Assembly: GCA_025786725.1 (NCBI GenBank)
Contig: JAHLTZ010000147.1
Span: 1 to 22,054 of the forward strand
DNA length: 22,054 nt
Direction of reading: 5' to 3'
DNA from: Syncephalis fuscata
Taxonomy: Eukaryota; Zoopagomycota; Zoopagomycetes; Zoopagales; Piptocephalidaceae
Part shown: one piece after another, positions 1 through 8,473 of the stretch
Position numbering within the stretch: position 1 is the stretch's first letter
How the letters are laid out: each line of letters opens with the position of its first letter
The notes under the pieces: generated by a model
The model's input: the letters and a program-made list of their open reading frames with translations, nothing else
Databases searched by the model: none
Told to the model about the DNA's origin: nothing
Made by a program: the position numbers and the translations under genes

Positions 1-435
1 TAAACACGTATTTGAACTATTACAAACAATTACTTTGTAAAATGGCTATTATTTGTAAAATATTATTTTATTAGCTAGTACTGCATAATTGTATTTAAAT
101 GAATATGCACAATCATTGTAGTGTTGTTATATATAATAAAATAATTACTATAACTTTTAAAGCTTTGTGTGTATAGTGTCGTTCTTGTAACATAGGTAAT
201 GGAGGCATATCCATCCATGCACACTTTTTCATTTTAAATAAGTTATGACTTGGATTGCTTATACAATATTAAATAATCTTTGCTAGTGTTTACTATGTTA
301 TAATGCACTTTCATATATAAATAATAAAGACTGTTTGACATTGTTTACGCTTATAAACAGTTGATATTGCTGTATTGATATTTTAATTTAGCACTAGCAA
401 ATTCATAATAATATATTATAATTACAATTGATTAT
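1..435. other. AT-rich intergenic flank, no gene seen
   Basis: This stretch is very AT-rich with stops in all frames and no exon-like open segment. It lies downstream of the minus-strand DUF202 gene and probably holds its 3' UTR and polyadenylation region. I see no RNA gene or clear repeat. Confidence 0.5.
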
Positions 436-860
436 TTAAAGACGCGATATAAGAATTAACATAGCAGTATAAGTCGATAGAACGATTATCATGGTGGCCA
501 CGACGTAGCGACCACTTGTACGAAATGGCATCCATACATCACGATGATCATAAAGTAGTTTGTGTCGTCGTATCAGTCCTATTACTAGCATGGCCAGTCC
601 AAGTACAACAAAAACAATGCCCATGGCAAAAAACTCGTTGGCAAACAGACGCAACACAACAACACCGCTGCCGAGTGCATTCAACGCGGTTCGTGTGTAA
701 GCACCTTCAAATGTACGCTCAAGTGCTGGCTAGTGTAAGTTTAACGTTTGATAGTAGCGCAGAGCGGTAACCTACCACGAATCTCTAGTAAATCATCCGA
801 GTTTAATTCTCGCGGCGTAGTTACGCCCGACGTTTGAGAAGATCTACCAATGAAATGCAT
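436..860 (-). CDS. DUF202-domain small membrane protein
   Basis: Two exons on the minus strand, 860-776 and 725-436, with a 50-nt GT-AG intron; the joined frame gives about 124 residues. After a soluble N-terminus of about 30 residues comes ALERTFEGAYTRTALNALG, which resembles the E-R-T-F...R-T-A-L signature opening DUF202 (YidH-like) domains. Three hydrophobic segments follow: one starting in that motif, one at FFAMGIVFVVLGLAMLVIG, and one ending the protein at TMIIVLSTYTAMLILISRL. The start at 860 is the first ATG in frame with the ERTF exon. DUF202 proteins are small integral membrane proteins of poorly known function, so no specific role is assigned. The gene is divergent from the CENP-O-like gene with only 94 bp between start codons. 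Confidence 0.72.
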
Positions 861-954
861 ACTTGACAAAATATTCAACTGTAAAATGGTGTAGTGTAAA
901 AGAAAAATAATTATTTACGTAGATGCTCGTTGCCTTTTATTTATTCTTTTTACT
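861..954. promoter_or_regulatory. Short bidirectional promoter region
   Basis: Only 94 bp separate the start codons of the minus-strand DUF202 gene and the plus-strand CENP-O-like gene. Both promoters and both leaders must lie here or overlap the neighbouring coding sequence. The stretch is AT-rich. No specific factor site is claimed. Confidence 0.4.
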
Positions 955-2323
955 ATGCAGGACCCACCTAAGGATATTTTAGCGGTACTGGATGAAGCGT
1001 GCAAAATTGCTTCTGTGTAAGTAAATAGAAACGCTGTAGCAGTAGAATAACAATCACTGCAGGTTACTAAATGGACAGAAACAAACCTGGACAGAAAGAC
1101 AAAATGTTGAAAAGCTGGAACAGGAATGTAAGTAAAAACGTTAAACAGCTGCTAAACCAACCAACTAATATGTTTAAAGTACATGAAGCAATATGTAAGC
1201 GCAATCAATTAGCAGAAGACTTAAAGTTTGAAAAGAAAATGAAGCGGATAAATGTGTGTTTGCCATGATATAAATAACATCAAAGCTTACTGGCGATATT
1301 TAATTATATTCTGAATAGAAAAGAAGAATCAAAAGAACAAAGATTTCATACGGGCGAATAGTTTACAACAAAGGGTAAATATAAATAGCTATATTATAAA
1401 TAAATACCTAATAATTCTTATACCAATCTATAATTAGGTTATTGATCAAATATCTGAAGAAAGCCGAATACGAATGCAGCCGAAATCTCCTCGGCATTCC
1501 GTATGACAGGCCGTTCTCTATTTCATTTTAGTGAAAATGAGATTGGTATACGGCTTGAAACATTTTATAAAGGTAAATATTACCACTATTTTCACTACTG
1601 TTGCTACAATATTATTATTATTAATAATAATAACAATATGATATAGGTTCATTTTATGAAACTTATTATATTAGATTCGACTAAAACTAGATAGTAATAT
1701 CAGTGTTCATAACGATGATTTAAATCATCATTTATAGTTATGCATACTTTACCTGCCTTTATTCCAGTAGATAATATTGGACGTTGTTATTTGACGCAAG
1801 ATGTTTTAGTAAGTAGCAAACTAAATATTTTATAGGCTATTTATTAGTACACTATCTGTTCTATTTAGGATAAAGATGAGCTTGACCTGTTTTTACGCGA
1901 GATAGATTTATATCTCTCATCGTATGTTTTTCGTCGAGAGCAAGTGAAAGAGCTGTATAAGCAATCATACTGTTGCGATATTAAGGTGGACCTTGAGCTT
2001 TGTGACTCGGTTCAATTTACTATACGATACAGTGAAAGGTAGATTATTTAATGATAGTATAACTACTAAAATCATTGCAATATTCTAACGCCTATTAATG
2101 ATAGAGAGATTTATGTCAAGCTGACCTACGACAATTTAAAGATATTTTATCCAAGTAAATTGGATGCACGCGAGAAAAGTAAATAGAAATTACATATGTT
2201 TATTAATAGTTAGATACTGATTTTAGTATAGCACCAGAATGGGAATACAGACTGAAGCAGTTTGAACATAATCTTCAACAGTATTCAATGATCGATGCAA
2301 TACAAAAAGAACTGTTTTGTTAA
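955..2323 (+). CDS. CENP-O (Mcm21)-like kinetochore protein, one junction unresolved
   Basis: CENP-O is a subunit of the constitutive centromere-associated network. Likely exons are 955-1016, 1063-1127, 1180-1253, 1319-1374, 1438-1500, 1532-1572, an unresolved exon near 1647-1680, 1738-1808, 1869-2038, 2105-2178 and 2232-2323. The N-terminal exons encode a charged, probably coiled-coil segment (ERQNVEKLEQE, then RNQLAEDLKFEKKMKR). The clearest family signal is HTLPAFIPVDNIGRCYL (exon 1738-1808) followed by DELDLFLREIDLYLSSY, matching the conserved H-x-x-P-x-FIP block and following helix of CENP-O. The last exons (YVKLTYDNLKIFYPSKL; LQQYSMIDAIQKELFC) are intact. Oddities: the model needs a 31-nt intron (1501-1531), and frame GSFYETYYIRFD meets a stop at 1681-1683 with no GT donor before the next exon. 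It could be a real gene with unusual splicing, a frameshifted assembly, or a decaying copy. Confidence 0.55.
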
Positions 2324-2406
2324 TATGATGGAGCTGCGAAGTAGTATATACTATACATATAGTCTTTATTACCTATTGTCGCAACAATAACCAATAGTAA
2401 ATTGTA
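2324..2406. other. Convergent 3' spacer with PIGK poly(A) signal
   Basis: This 83-bp gap separates the stop codons of the CENP-O-like gene and the left PIGK copy, which converge. AATAAA on the minus strand (plus-strand TTTATT at 2365-2370) is the likely PIGK polyadenylation signal. The right PIGK copy has an AATAAA in the same place (8040-8045), although the surrounding sequence has diverged. Confidence 0.5.
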
Positions 2407-3832
2407 CTAATTAAACAATTTGGCATCGATTGCATTAAATAGTGTGTATGTTCCAGCTAACACACTAATAATGCCGGTAAATAAAGCAAATGTTGTAAAA
2501 ATGGCTCTAGAGTCAACTGTGCTGGCTGATTGAGCTTTTGACTGATTGTCATTTGATGCAGCATCCTTGTTATTTGGTTTATCTTTCTTATTCAATTCTA
2601 CCGACAGTTGTTTATGCTTGTCTGTAATTGGATAATGAGCGTGTGTCAATTCAGCGCTTTGCATTCCACCAAAGAAATCCATTACAGATACCTAAATATA
2701 GTATGATAAATAAAAGTAACAAATACAAAACTGATAGCTTACTTTATCCAATGATTTTGAGTACAAGTCTAATCGAACGCCATGATTAGACCGCATTAAA
2801 TCAAAATTAAATGTATCAAACTAGTTTTATTTGTTAGTATTAAACAATAATGCTTATTTATGGTGGCTACATACCAATTGTTGGAAAGTCGTACTATTAT
2901 CCTTATTATTGACATTCTCCATAAATTTTAATGTATAATAGGTATATCTATCAATGACAGCCACGCCAAGGTCACCATCGGCCTGGTATGAATAGGAGTT
3001 TTCACCACGCTCACTACTACCAGTAGCCAATACATTAGGCGAGTCGATTCGTTCGTATAGCGTATTAGCTTGACAAGTATCTATCATAAATAGAATTTCG
3101 TGGTATCTAATAGACAATAAGCGTTAATATACAATAATTGATCAGTAAATTGCTCGTTTTACCGTCGTTTCTCGTGCATCTGTGCTATTGCATCAGCAAT
3201 ATCCTGTCCACCAATCTCTTCTGCATCTTGAAACTTAAGAAAATCGTCGCCACCATGTCCGGCCATAAAAATAAGAATATTAGATCGATCGTCGGTCAAT
3301 AATCGCTTTGAACGAGGCACCTCTGGCGTGTGGCGACCCGTTAAAAGACGAATAAAGTTTTCAACTGTAACATCGTAGCCGCGATAGTCGACTTCGATGT
3401 TCTGTCCAACTAGTTCAAGCTGTTTGCTCGCACTATTGTACACGGTGCCTGGATAGGCGTTACGTCCGTTACAGGCAACATCGTCGGCAAGCATTAATAT
3501 AATATTAGTATCAGGAATTCCAAGTCGTTTAACTGTGCGATAGATGGAAAGTGTATCGGCAATATGGCGATAGTTGAACCAGTACCGAGAAGTACACACC
3601 TAGATTGCAACTTTGTTATGACTCTTGCGAATAAACAACAGCTCTACATGCTTACTAGAACAGCCCAATTATTTGTATGACCAGTGTTGCCAAAGAATTC
3701 ACGTAATCGCGGCTCAGTCGTGGCTGCAGCAGGCACCACTGTTTCTACAATAGTATCGCCCTGTACTAGTCCCAACAGTAGCTGTTGGTATAGTGCCAGC
3801 AGTGACACTAGCCACCAGTATATAGTACGCAT
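2407..3832 (-). CDS. PIGK: GPI-anchor transamidase catalytic subunit PIG-K (GPI8), left copy
   Basis: PIG-K is the cysteine-protease subunit of the ER GPI transamidase, which cleaves the C-terminal signal of precursor proteins and joins them to GPI. Five minus-strand exons: 3832-3656, 3599-3163, 3106-2875, 2820-2743 and 2691-2407, giving about 402 residues, close to the family's usual length. Visible features are an N-terminal signal peptide (from [15 protein letters not shown]), [18 protein letters not shown], the catalytic His in FMAGHGG (about residue 174), the catalytic Cys in MIDTCQ (about residue 216), DFFGG, and one C-terminal membrane helix. An upstream in-frame ATG at 3883 would add 17 residues, but the start at 3832 gives a cleaner signal peptide. 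It differs from the right copy at eight residues late in exon 3 and one in exon 4 (Arg here, Glu there). All key residues are present. Confidence 0.93.
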
Positions 3833-4131
3833 CTCTGTACTGTATATACTACAGTAAACAATAGAATATATCAAATAGACCAACAGTAGTCACAGCAGCA
3901 ACACCAACAATAACAGCAGCAATAGTGGCAAATAGTAATAAGCAAGATGAAAATAAGTAAGAGAAAGGAGAAGACCAAGAAGGAGACAATATATTTGTGA
4001 GGTGTAAATACGAGAAAGCGTCACCACTTTATTTCTTTACTCTAGTCGAAAGATTTACGCCAACTTAGACAATTCACTGCACCTTACTGCCTTCGACTGC
4101 ATTGGAATAAGTCCTAGTGTATCTGTTTGGT
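3833..4131. promoter_or_regulatory. Shared PIGK/SAP30BP promoter, left copy
   Basis: These 299 bp separate the divergent start codons of PIGK (-) and SAP30BP (+). The block contains a CAG/CAA-rich stretch near 3890-3935 and a purine-rich stretch near 3945-3990. The same block is repeated in reverse orientation in the right arm, where I see no base change by eye. It presumably holds both promoters and 5' leaders. No specific motif is assigned. Confidence 0.6.
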
Positions 4132-5069
4132 ATGAGTCAAATAGGCTTTTCTCTTGTGGGATCAGACTACGGCTCGGACAGTGATAGCGAGACCAGTAGT
4201 CCAAAACCAACACCTCAACCAATTGCTAGTCGGGTGGATAACATTGATGCTAGCGCGACAAAAACCGCTTCACCACAAGCTAGCACTAAGCTTGATACTG
4301 CAGATATTCCACAAAATGATAGTCAATCTGATAATACAGAACAACTGCCTGTCGCTATAGAAGTTGATCAACAAGAGACGGTTCAGCCCGAATCATTAAG
4401 CTATCCCTGGCCACCTCCTATACCTGGTGCCACAACTGAGTGGGGTCTAGCATCACCAACGACGGCTATTTGTGACGAAGATTTTCAAGTAAGTTTTTTA
4501 AATTGATTGACGCGTTTAAAACAAGTATGTTTATAGCAACAAATTAGGCCAAAATTGCCAATTGGCACGAGTTAATGAAAAACGATCAACTTTACTTTAA
4601 TGATCGTCTACTTGGCAGTCAAGCCTTTCGAAACCCACAGCTTTACGCAAAGCTAGTCGAGTTTTTTGAATTAGATGAGTTTGGTTCCAATTTACCTAAG
4701 GAAATATATGATCCTCACGGCTTTCCGGCATCAGGCTATGCGGAAACAATTGGTTAGTTACTGGCATATACATTCATATATATATATATATACCAAGTAG
4801 TTAAAAATGTTTACACGCCTAATTATTAATTTTAGTCAAAGAACAACAACGGAAGGCCGAAGAGCGAGCATTAGCGCATCATGCTCGTTCACAAATACAG
4901 TTTGTTAGCACTACGCCGGCTGTGGCCACCACTACAAATACTACCGAGTCACCAAGCGGTAAACTAAAAGCTTAATTTAACTATTCAGTATGAATGCATC
5001 TAACACAAATGAGCAGTAGGGAAAACAAGCACTAAACGACGCGGACGATGGGACGTAGTCGGCGAATAA
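4132..5069 (+). CDS. SAP30BP: SAP30-binding protein (HCNGP family)
   Basis: SAP30BP is a nuclear protein of the HCNGP-like family, linked to transcriptional repression and splicing. Four exons (4132-4488, 4548-4752, 4836-4958, 5020-5069) give about 244 residues with all phases consistent. The N-terminus has an acidic/Ser run (SDYGSDSDSE) as in family members. Exon 2 carries the diagnostic core: an FRNPQLYAKLVEFFELDE stretch, then KEIYDPHGF. Exon 3 continues as a charged helix (KEQQRKAEERALAHHARSQ) ending in IQFV and a Thr-rich linker. The tail is TKRRGRWDVVGE, matching the family's R-x-K/R-W-D motif. ATG 4132 is chosen over an in-frame ATG at 4117 because the acidic N-terminus starts soon after it. 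An AATAAA (5065-5070) overlaps the stop codon and another lies at 5230-5235. The gene is missing from the right palindrome arm. Confidence 0.88.
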
Positions 5070-5640
5070 ATTGCAGCGGATGCATAATAATATACTGTTT
5101 ATTCTGACCTATTAAGCTAATTATAGCTGACTTTTATTAATTGTATTGATTTTGTAAATAATTTGTTAAATAAGCAGAAAACAAAATAATATATTTAGTA
5201 TTATATGAATATTTATTGCTATAAATGATAATAAACTTTATACAATTTGTTTATGAACCATTTATTAGCATTTTCGTGTCATTTGAAGGTCAAATGGCTA
5301 CAAGTGATAACATTCGCGTAGTTGAACTACATTTTTGTTCTATTGAACATGGGGGCGAGTGGTGAGTTTTATTTAATCGTCACATCATCACACTTATTGT
5401 TTTGTTTGGTGGTCAAATGACTATTTTTAATAACATCCAATTTATTGAACATGATGGTGGGTGGTGAGTGACATCAGTCATCAAATACTCATTATTGTAG
5501 TTTTATTGTCCAATATGCATATATCCTCCATTTACTTACATTATTCACATTCTGTCCCACACTACTATGTATCATTATATGTTATACTGAATACATCGTA
5601 TTGTTATAAGTTTCAATTACATATAGCCTGCCGAATGAAT
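5070..5640. other. SAP30BP 3' flank, inner part of left arm
   Basis: This is non-coding AT-rich sequence. From about 5242 onwards it is similar to the reverse complement of 5985-6264. The shared 13-bp block at 5242-5254 (left) and 6252-6264 (right) marks where similarity resumes after the segment missing from the right arm. A direct repeat at 5284-5470 is listed separately. An open frame at 5461-5736 has no family features. Confidence 0.6.
5284..5470. repeat. Imperfect direct repeat in left inner flank
   Basis: Two related segments, about 5284-5366 and 5409-5470, share the ordered blocks GGTCAAATG, then CTA, then GATAACAT or AATAACAT, then ATTGAACATG, ending GTGGTGAG. The unit spacing is about 125 bp. 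The right arm carries a single related copy (reverse complement of about 6135-6225). This may be a small dispersed or minisatellite-like element. Confidence 0.5.
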
Positions 5641-5984
5641 GAGGTGAATGAGTTGAGATTTATTAATGATAGTACCAAGGTAAAAAAAACAGTTGCAATA
5701 GTTGATGCGTATTTATTAGACAATAAATTGATATAAAAATATAATGAATATGCAGTATTGAACGCGATTAGCAATGCTCAAGCTAATGAGCATTTATACA
5801 TGATCAATGACCGACATTAGTCGACATTTATTAATAATAAAGCTAGAGCGAAAATAAAAGTAGCTTTGGATAGAGAAAAATAGGTGATTATGAAATAGTA
5901 TATAAAATGATAAATGTACAATAAGAAGGCATATAAAACGGTATTGATGTTATAGTGCATATAATGCAATGAAAGGAATGAGTA
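5641..5984. other. Palindrome centre (unique spacer) with hairpin
   Basis: I cannot align the two arms here. AT-rich sequence fills the gap. A perfect hairpin lies near the centre: AATGCTCA at 5773-5780 pairs with TGAGCATT at 5787-5794 around a 6-nt loop. A short direct repeat (CGACATTAGTCGACATT) lies at about 5813-5829. No gene is supported; the small open frames in this AT-rich stretch have no family features. Confidence 0.5.
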
Positions 5985-6275
5985 AAGTGTAATGCAACAT
6001 ATAAACAATAGAATGTATCTAGATATTATAGCGTGCTATATGGTAGTATGGAATAGAAGGGGAATGATATTTGTAATATAGTATATATGCATACTGAATA
6101 TCAAATCTATGGTGATGAGTATTTTAACCTTTGATGTCACTCACCATCCACCATCATGTTCGATAGAAAGATGTGTAGTTCAATTACGCGAGTATAATTA
6201 ATTGTAGTCATTTGACTACCAAATCATTCTAAGCGGTTTAATAAATTATTTATAAACAAATTGTGTAAAAACTAA

Positions 6276-6284
6276 TTAACCCAT
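6276..6284 (-). pseudogene. SAP30BP: Relic start of a deleted SAP30BP copy
   Basis: Reading leftward from the right-arm promoter, the sequence up to the SAP30BP initiator ATG is kept (ATG at 6284-6282). It continues as GGT then TAA, whereas the left copy continues as AGT CAA ATA. About 11 bp further on, similarity resumes with the left arm's SAP30BP 3' flank at 5242. The whole coding region (about 1.1 kb) is therefore missing in this arm, leaving the promoter and start codon. Confidence 0.7.
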
Positions 6285-6583
6285 ACCAAACAGATACACT
6301 AGGACTTATTCCAATGCAGTCGAAGGCAGTAAGGTGCAGTGAATTGTCTAAGTTGGCGTAAATCTTTCGACTAGAGTAAAGAAATAAAGTGGTGACGCTT
6401 TCTCGTATTTACACCTCACAAATATATTGTCTCCTTCTTGGTCTTCTCCTTTCTCTTACTTATTTTCATCTTGCTTATTACTATTTGCCACTATTGCTGC
6501 TGTTATTGTTGGTGTTGCTGCTGTGACTACTGTTGGTCTATTTGATATATTCTATTGTTTACTGTAGTATATACAGTACAGAG
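6285..6583. promoter_or_regulatory. Shared promoter, right copy
   Basis: This is the reverse-complement copy of 3833-4131; I found no base change by eye. On its right it drives the second PIGK copy. On its left it faces only the SAP30BP start-codon relic, so any transcription in that direction would give a non-coding RNA. Confidence 0.55.
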
Positions 6584-8003
6584 ATGCGTACTATATACTG
6601 GTGGCTAGTGTCACTGCTGGCACTATACCAACAGCTACTGTTGGGACTAGTACAGGGCGATACTATTGTAGAAACAGTGGTGCCTGCTGCAGCCACGACT
6701 GAGCCGCGATTACGTGAATTCTTTGGCAACACTGGTCATACAAATAATTGGGCTGTTCTAGTAAGCATGTAGAGCTGTTGTTTATTCGCAAGAGTCATAA
6801 CAAAGTTGCAATCTAGGTGTGTACTTCTCGGTACTGGTTCAACTATCGCCATATTGCCGATACACTTTCCATCTATCGCACAGTTAAACGACTTGGAATT
6901 CCTGATACTAATATTATATTAATGCTTGCCGACGATGTTGCCTGTAACGGACGTAACGCCTATCCAGGCACCGTGTACAATAGTGCGAGCAAACAGCTTG
7001 AACTAGTTGGACAGAACATCGAAGTCGACTATCGCGGCTACGATGTTACAGTTGAAAACTTTATTCGTCTTTTAACGGGTCGCCACACGCCAGAGGTGCC
7101 TCGTTCAAAGCGATTATTGACCGACGATCGATCTAATATTCTTATTTTTATGGCCGGACATGGTGGCGACGATTTTCTTAAGTTTCAAGATGCAGAAGAG
7201 ATTGGTGGACAGGATATTGCTGATGCAATAGCACAGATGCACGAGAAACGACGGTAAAACGAGCAATTTACTGATCAATTATTGTATATTAACGCTTATT
7301 GTCTATTAGATACCACGAAATTCTATTTATGATAGATACTTGTCAAGCTAATACGCTATACGAACGAATCGACTCGCCTAATGTATTGGCTACTGGTAGT
7401 AGTGAGCGTGGTGAAAGTTCTTATTCACATGATGTGGACAAAGATCTTGGCGTGGCTGTTATCGATAGATATACCTATTACGCATTAAAGTTTATGGAAA
7501 ATGTCAATAACCATGATAACAACACTACTTTTCAACAATTGGTATGTTAAATAAGTAATATTGTGTTTAATACTAACAAATAAAACTAGTTTGATACATT
7601 TAATTTTGATTTAATGGAATCTAATCATGGCGTTCGATTAGACTTGTACTCAAAATCATTGGATAAAGTAAGCTATCAGTTTTGTATTTGTTACTTTTAT
7701 TTATCATACTATATTTAGGTATCTGTAATGGATTTCTTTGGTGGAATGCAAAGCGCTGAATTGACACACGCTCATTATCCAATTACAGACAAGCATAAAC
7801 AACTGTCGGTAGAATTGAATAAGAAAGATAAACCAAATAACAAGGATGCTGCATCAAATGACAATCAGTCAAAAGCTCAATCAGCCAGCACAGTTGACTC
7901 TAGAGCCATTTTTACAACATTTGCTTTATTTACCGGCATTATTAGTGTGTTAGCTGGAACATACACACTATTTAATGCAATCGATGCCAAATTGTTTAAT
8001 TAA
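6584..8003 (+). CDS. PIGK: GPI-anchor transamidase catalytic subunit PIG-K (GPI8), right copy
   Basis: This is the second copy of the ER GPI transamidase protease subunit. Exons 6584-6760, 6817-7253, 7310-7541, 7590-7667 and 7719-8003 give about 402 residues with every splice phase matched. The signal peptide, GHGG catalytic His (about residue 174), DTCQ catalytic Cys (about residue 216), DFFGG motif and C-terminal membrane helix are all present. Compared with the left copy, exons 1, 2 and 5 encode the same protein, but the last part of exon 3 differs at eight residues (for example SHDVDKDLG here against SYQADGDLG there). Intron 3 is 48 nt here against 54 nt there. The stop is TAA here, TAG in the left copy. 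AATAAA follows at 8040-8045. Nothing suggests loss of function in either copy. Confidence 0.93.
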
Positions 8004-8473
8004 TATAATGTACTATTGATTCTTGTCGTGATAATAGGTAATAAACGCTATACATTAATATTTATAATACAAATGTAGTTTAACTATGTAACTACACTTT
8101 AATTATAATGTTTCACTAAATTAAACATTATAATTGCTAAATGTTTCACTAAATTAAACATTATAATTGCTAAATGTTTATTTGTTAATGCTATACTTGC
8201 TATTCCTATTTACAGTAACAATATTATAACTATTATATACACGTAGATTCAATACAAATCCAGCATATTTATTTCAATCCATTACGTTTATTACAAAAAA
8301 ATAGAATTCGTTTCACTTTAACAATATAAATTATACTTTTATAGGTATGCATATGCGCAATAAGAATGAGATAAAGTTAGGAACTAAAATACCATCATCG
8401 ATAATATTACGACGTCTTTTTATGCACACTCTAGAGTCAATTCTACGAATATTTGCATTAGTCACTATTTCTT
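8004..8473. other. Convergent 3' spacer between PIGK and SNRPC
   Basis: This 470-bp AT-rich stretch lies between the stop codons of the right PIGK and the minus-strand SNRPC. It holds the PIGK poly(A) signal at 8040-8045, a minus-strand AATAAA (plus TTTATT at about 8287-8292) usable by SNRPC, and the 33-bp repeat at 8103-8174. No gene is seen. Confidence 0.5.
8103..8174. repeat. 33-bp tandem duplication with strong hairpin
   Basis: Two exact 33-bp copies lie at 8109-8141 and 8142-8174. An 11-bp inverted repeat (TTATAATGTTT at 8103-8113 with AAACATTATAA) can form a stem around a 9-nt loop. The second copy keeps a shorter 7-bp stem (AATGTTT with AAACATT). Confidence 0.75.

Larger units (their letters stand above)
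2345..5640. repeat. Left arm of large inverted repeat (palindrome)
   Basis: The reverse complement of this segment matches the right arm (about 5985-8065). The best part runs from the SAP30BP start region (4140) through the shared promoter and PIGK exons 1-2, where I see no difference by eye. Identity resumes over most of exon 4, intron 4 and exon 5. An island at about 2792-3000 differs strongly. Outside the PIGK stop (below 2407) and in the inner flank (about 5242-5640) the arms still align, but much less closely, perhaps 70 percent by eye. This arm alone keeps the SAP30BP gene. Outer ends are approximate. Confidence 0.85.
5985..8065. repeat. Right arm of large inverted repeat (palindrome)
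   Basis: This is the reverse-complement partner of about 2345-5640. It is shorter because the SAP30BP body (left 4140 to about 5241) is missing. By eye, no differences were seen from 6285 through PIGK exon 2 and into exon 3 at about 7411, or from about 7619 to 8001. The arms differ strongly at 7412-7618 and moderately in the outer (8002-8065) and inner (5985-6264) flanks. End points are approximate. Confidence 0.85.

Noticed and set aside
1071-1268. 65-codon plus-strand open frame beginning MDRNKPGQ
   Set aside because: Its first part is an out-of-frame reading of a CENP-O-like exon, then intron, then an in-frame exon; the spliced model explains it better.
5461-5736. 91-codon open frame in the palindrome's inner flank
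   Set aside because: It has no family features, lies in AT-rich sequence, and the diverged partner flank in the other arm does not keep it open.
5817-6008. 63-codon hydrophobic open frame on the minus strand
   Set aside because: Phe/Tyr/Ile-rich translation is what AT-rich non-coding DNA gives by chance; no start context or homologue is recognised.
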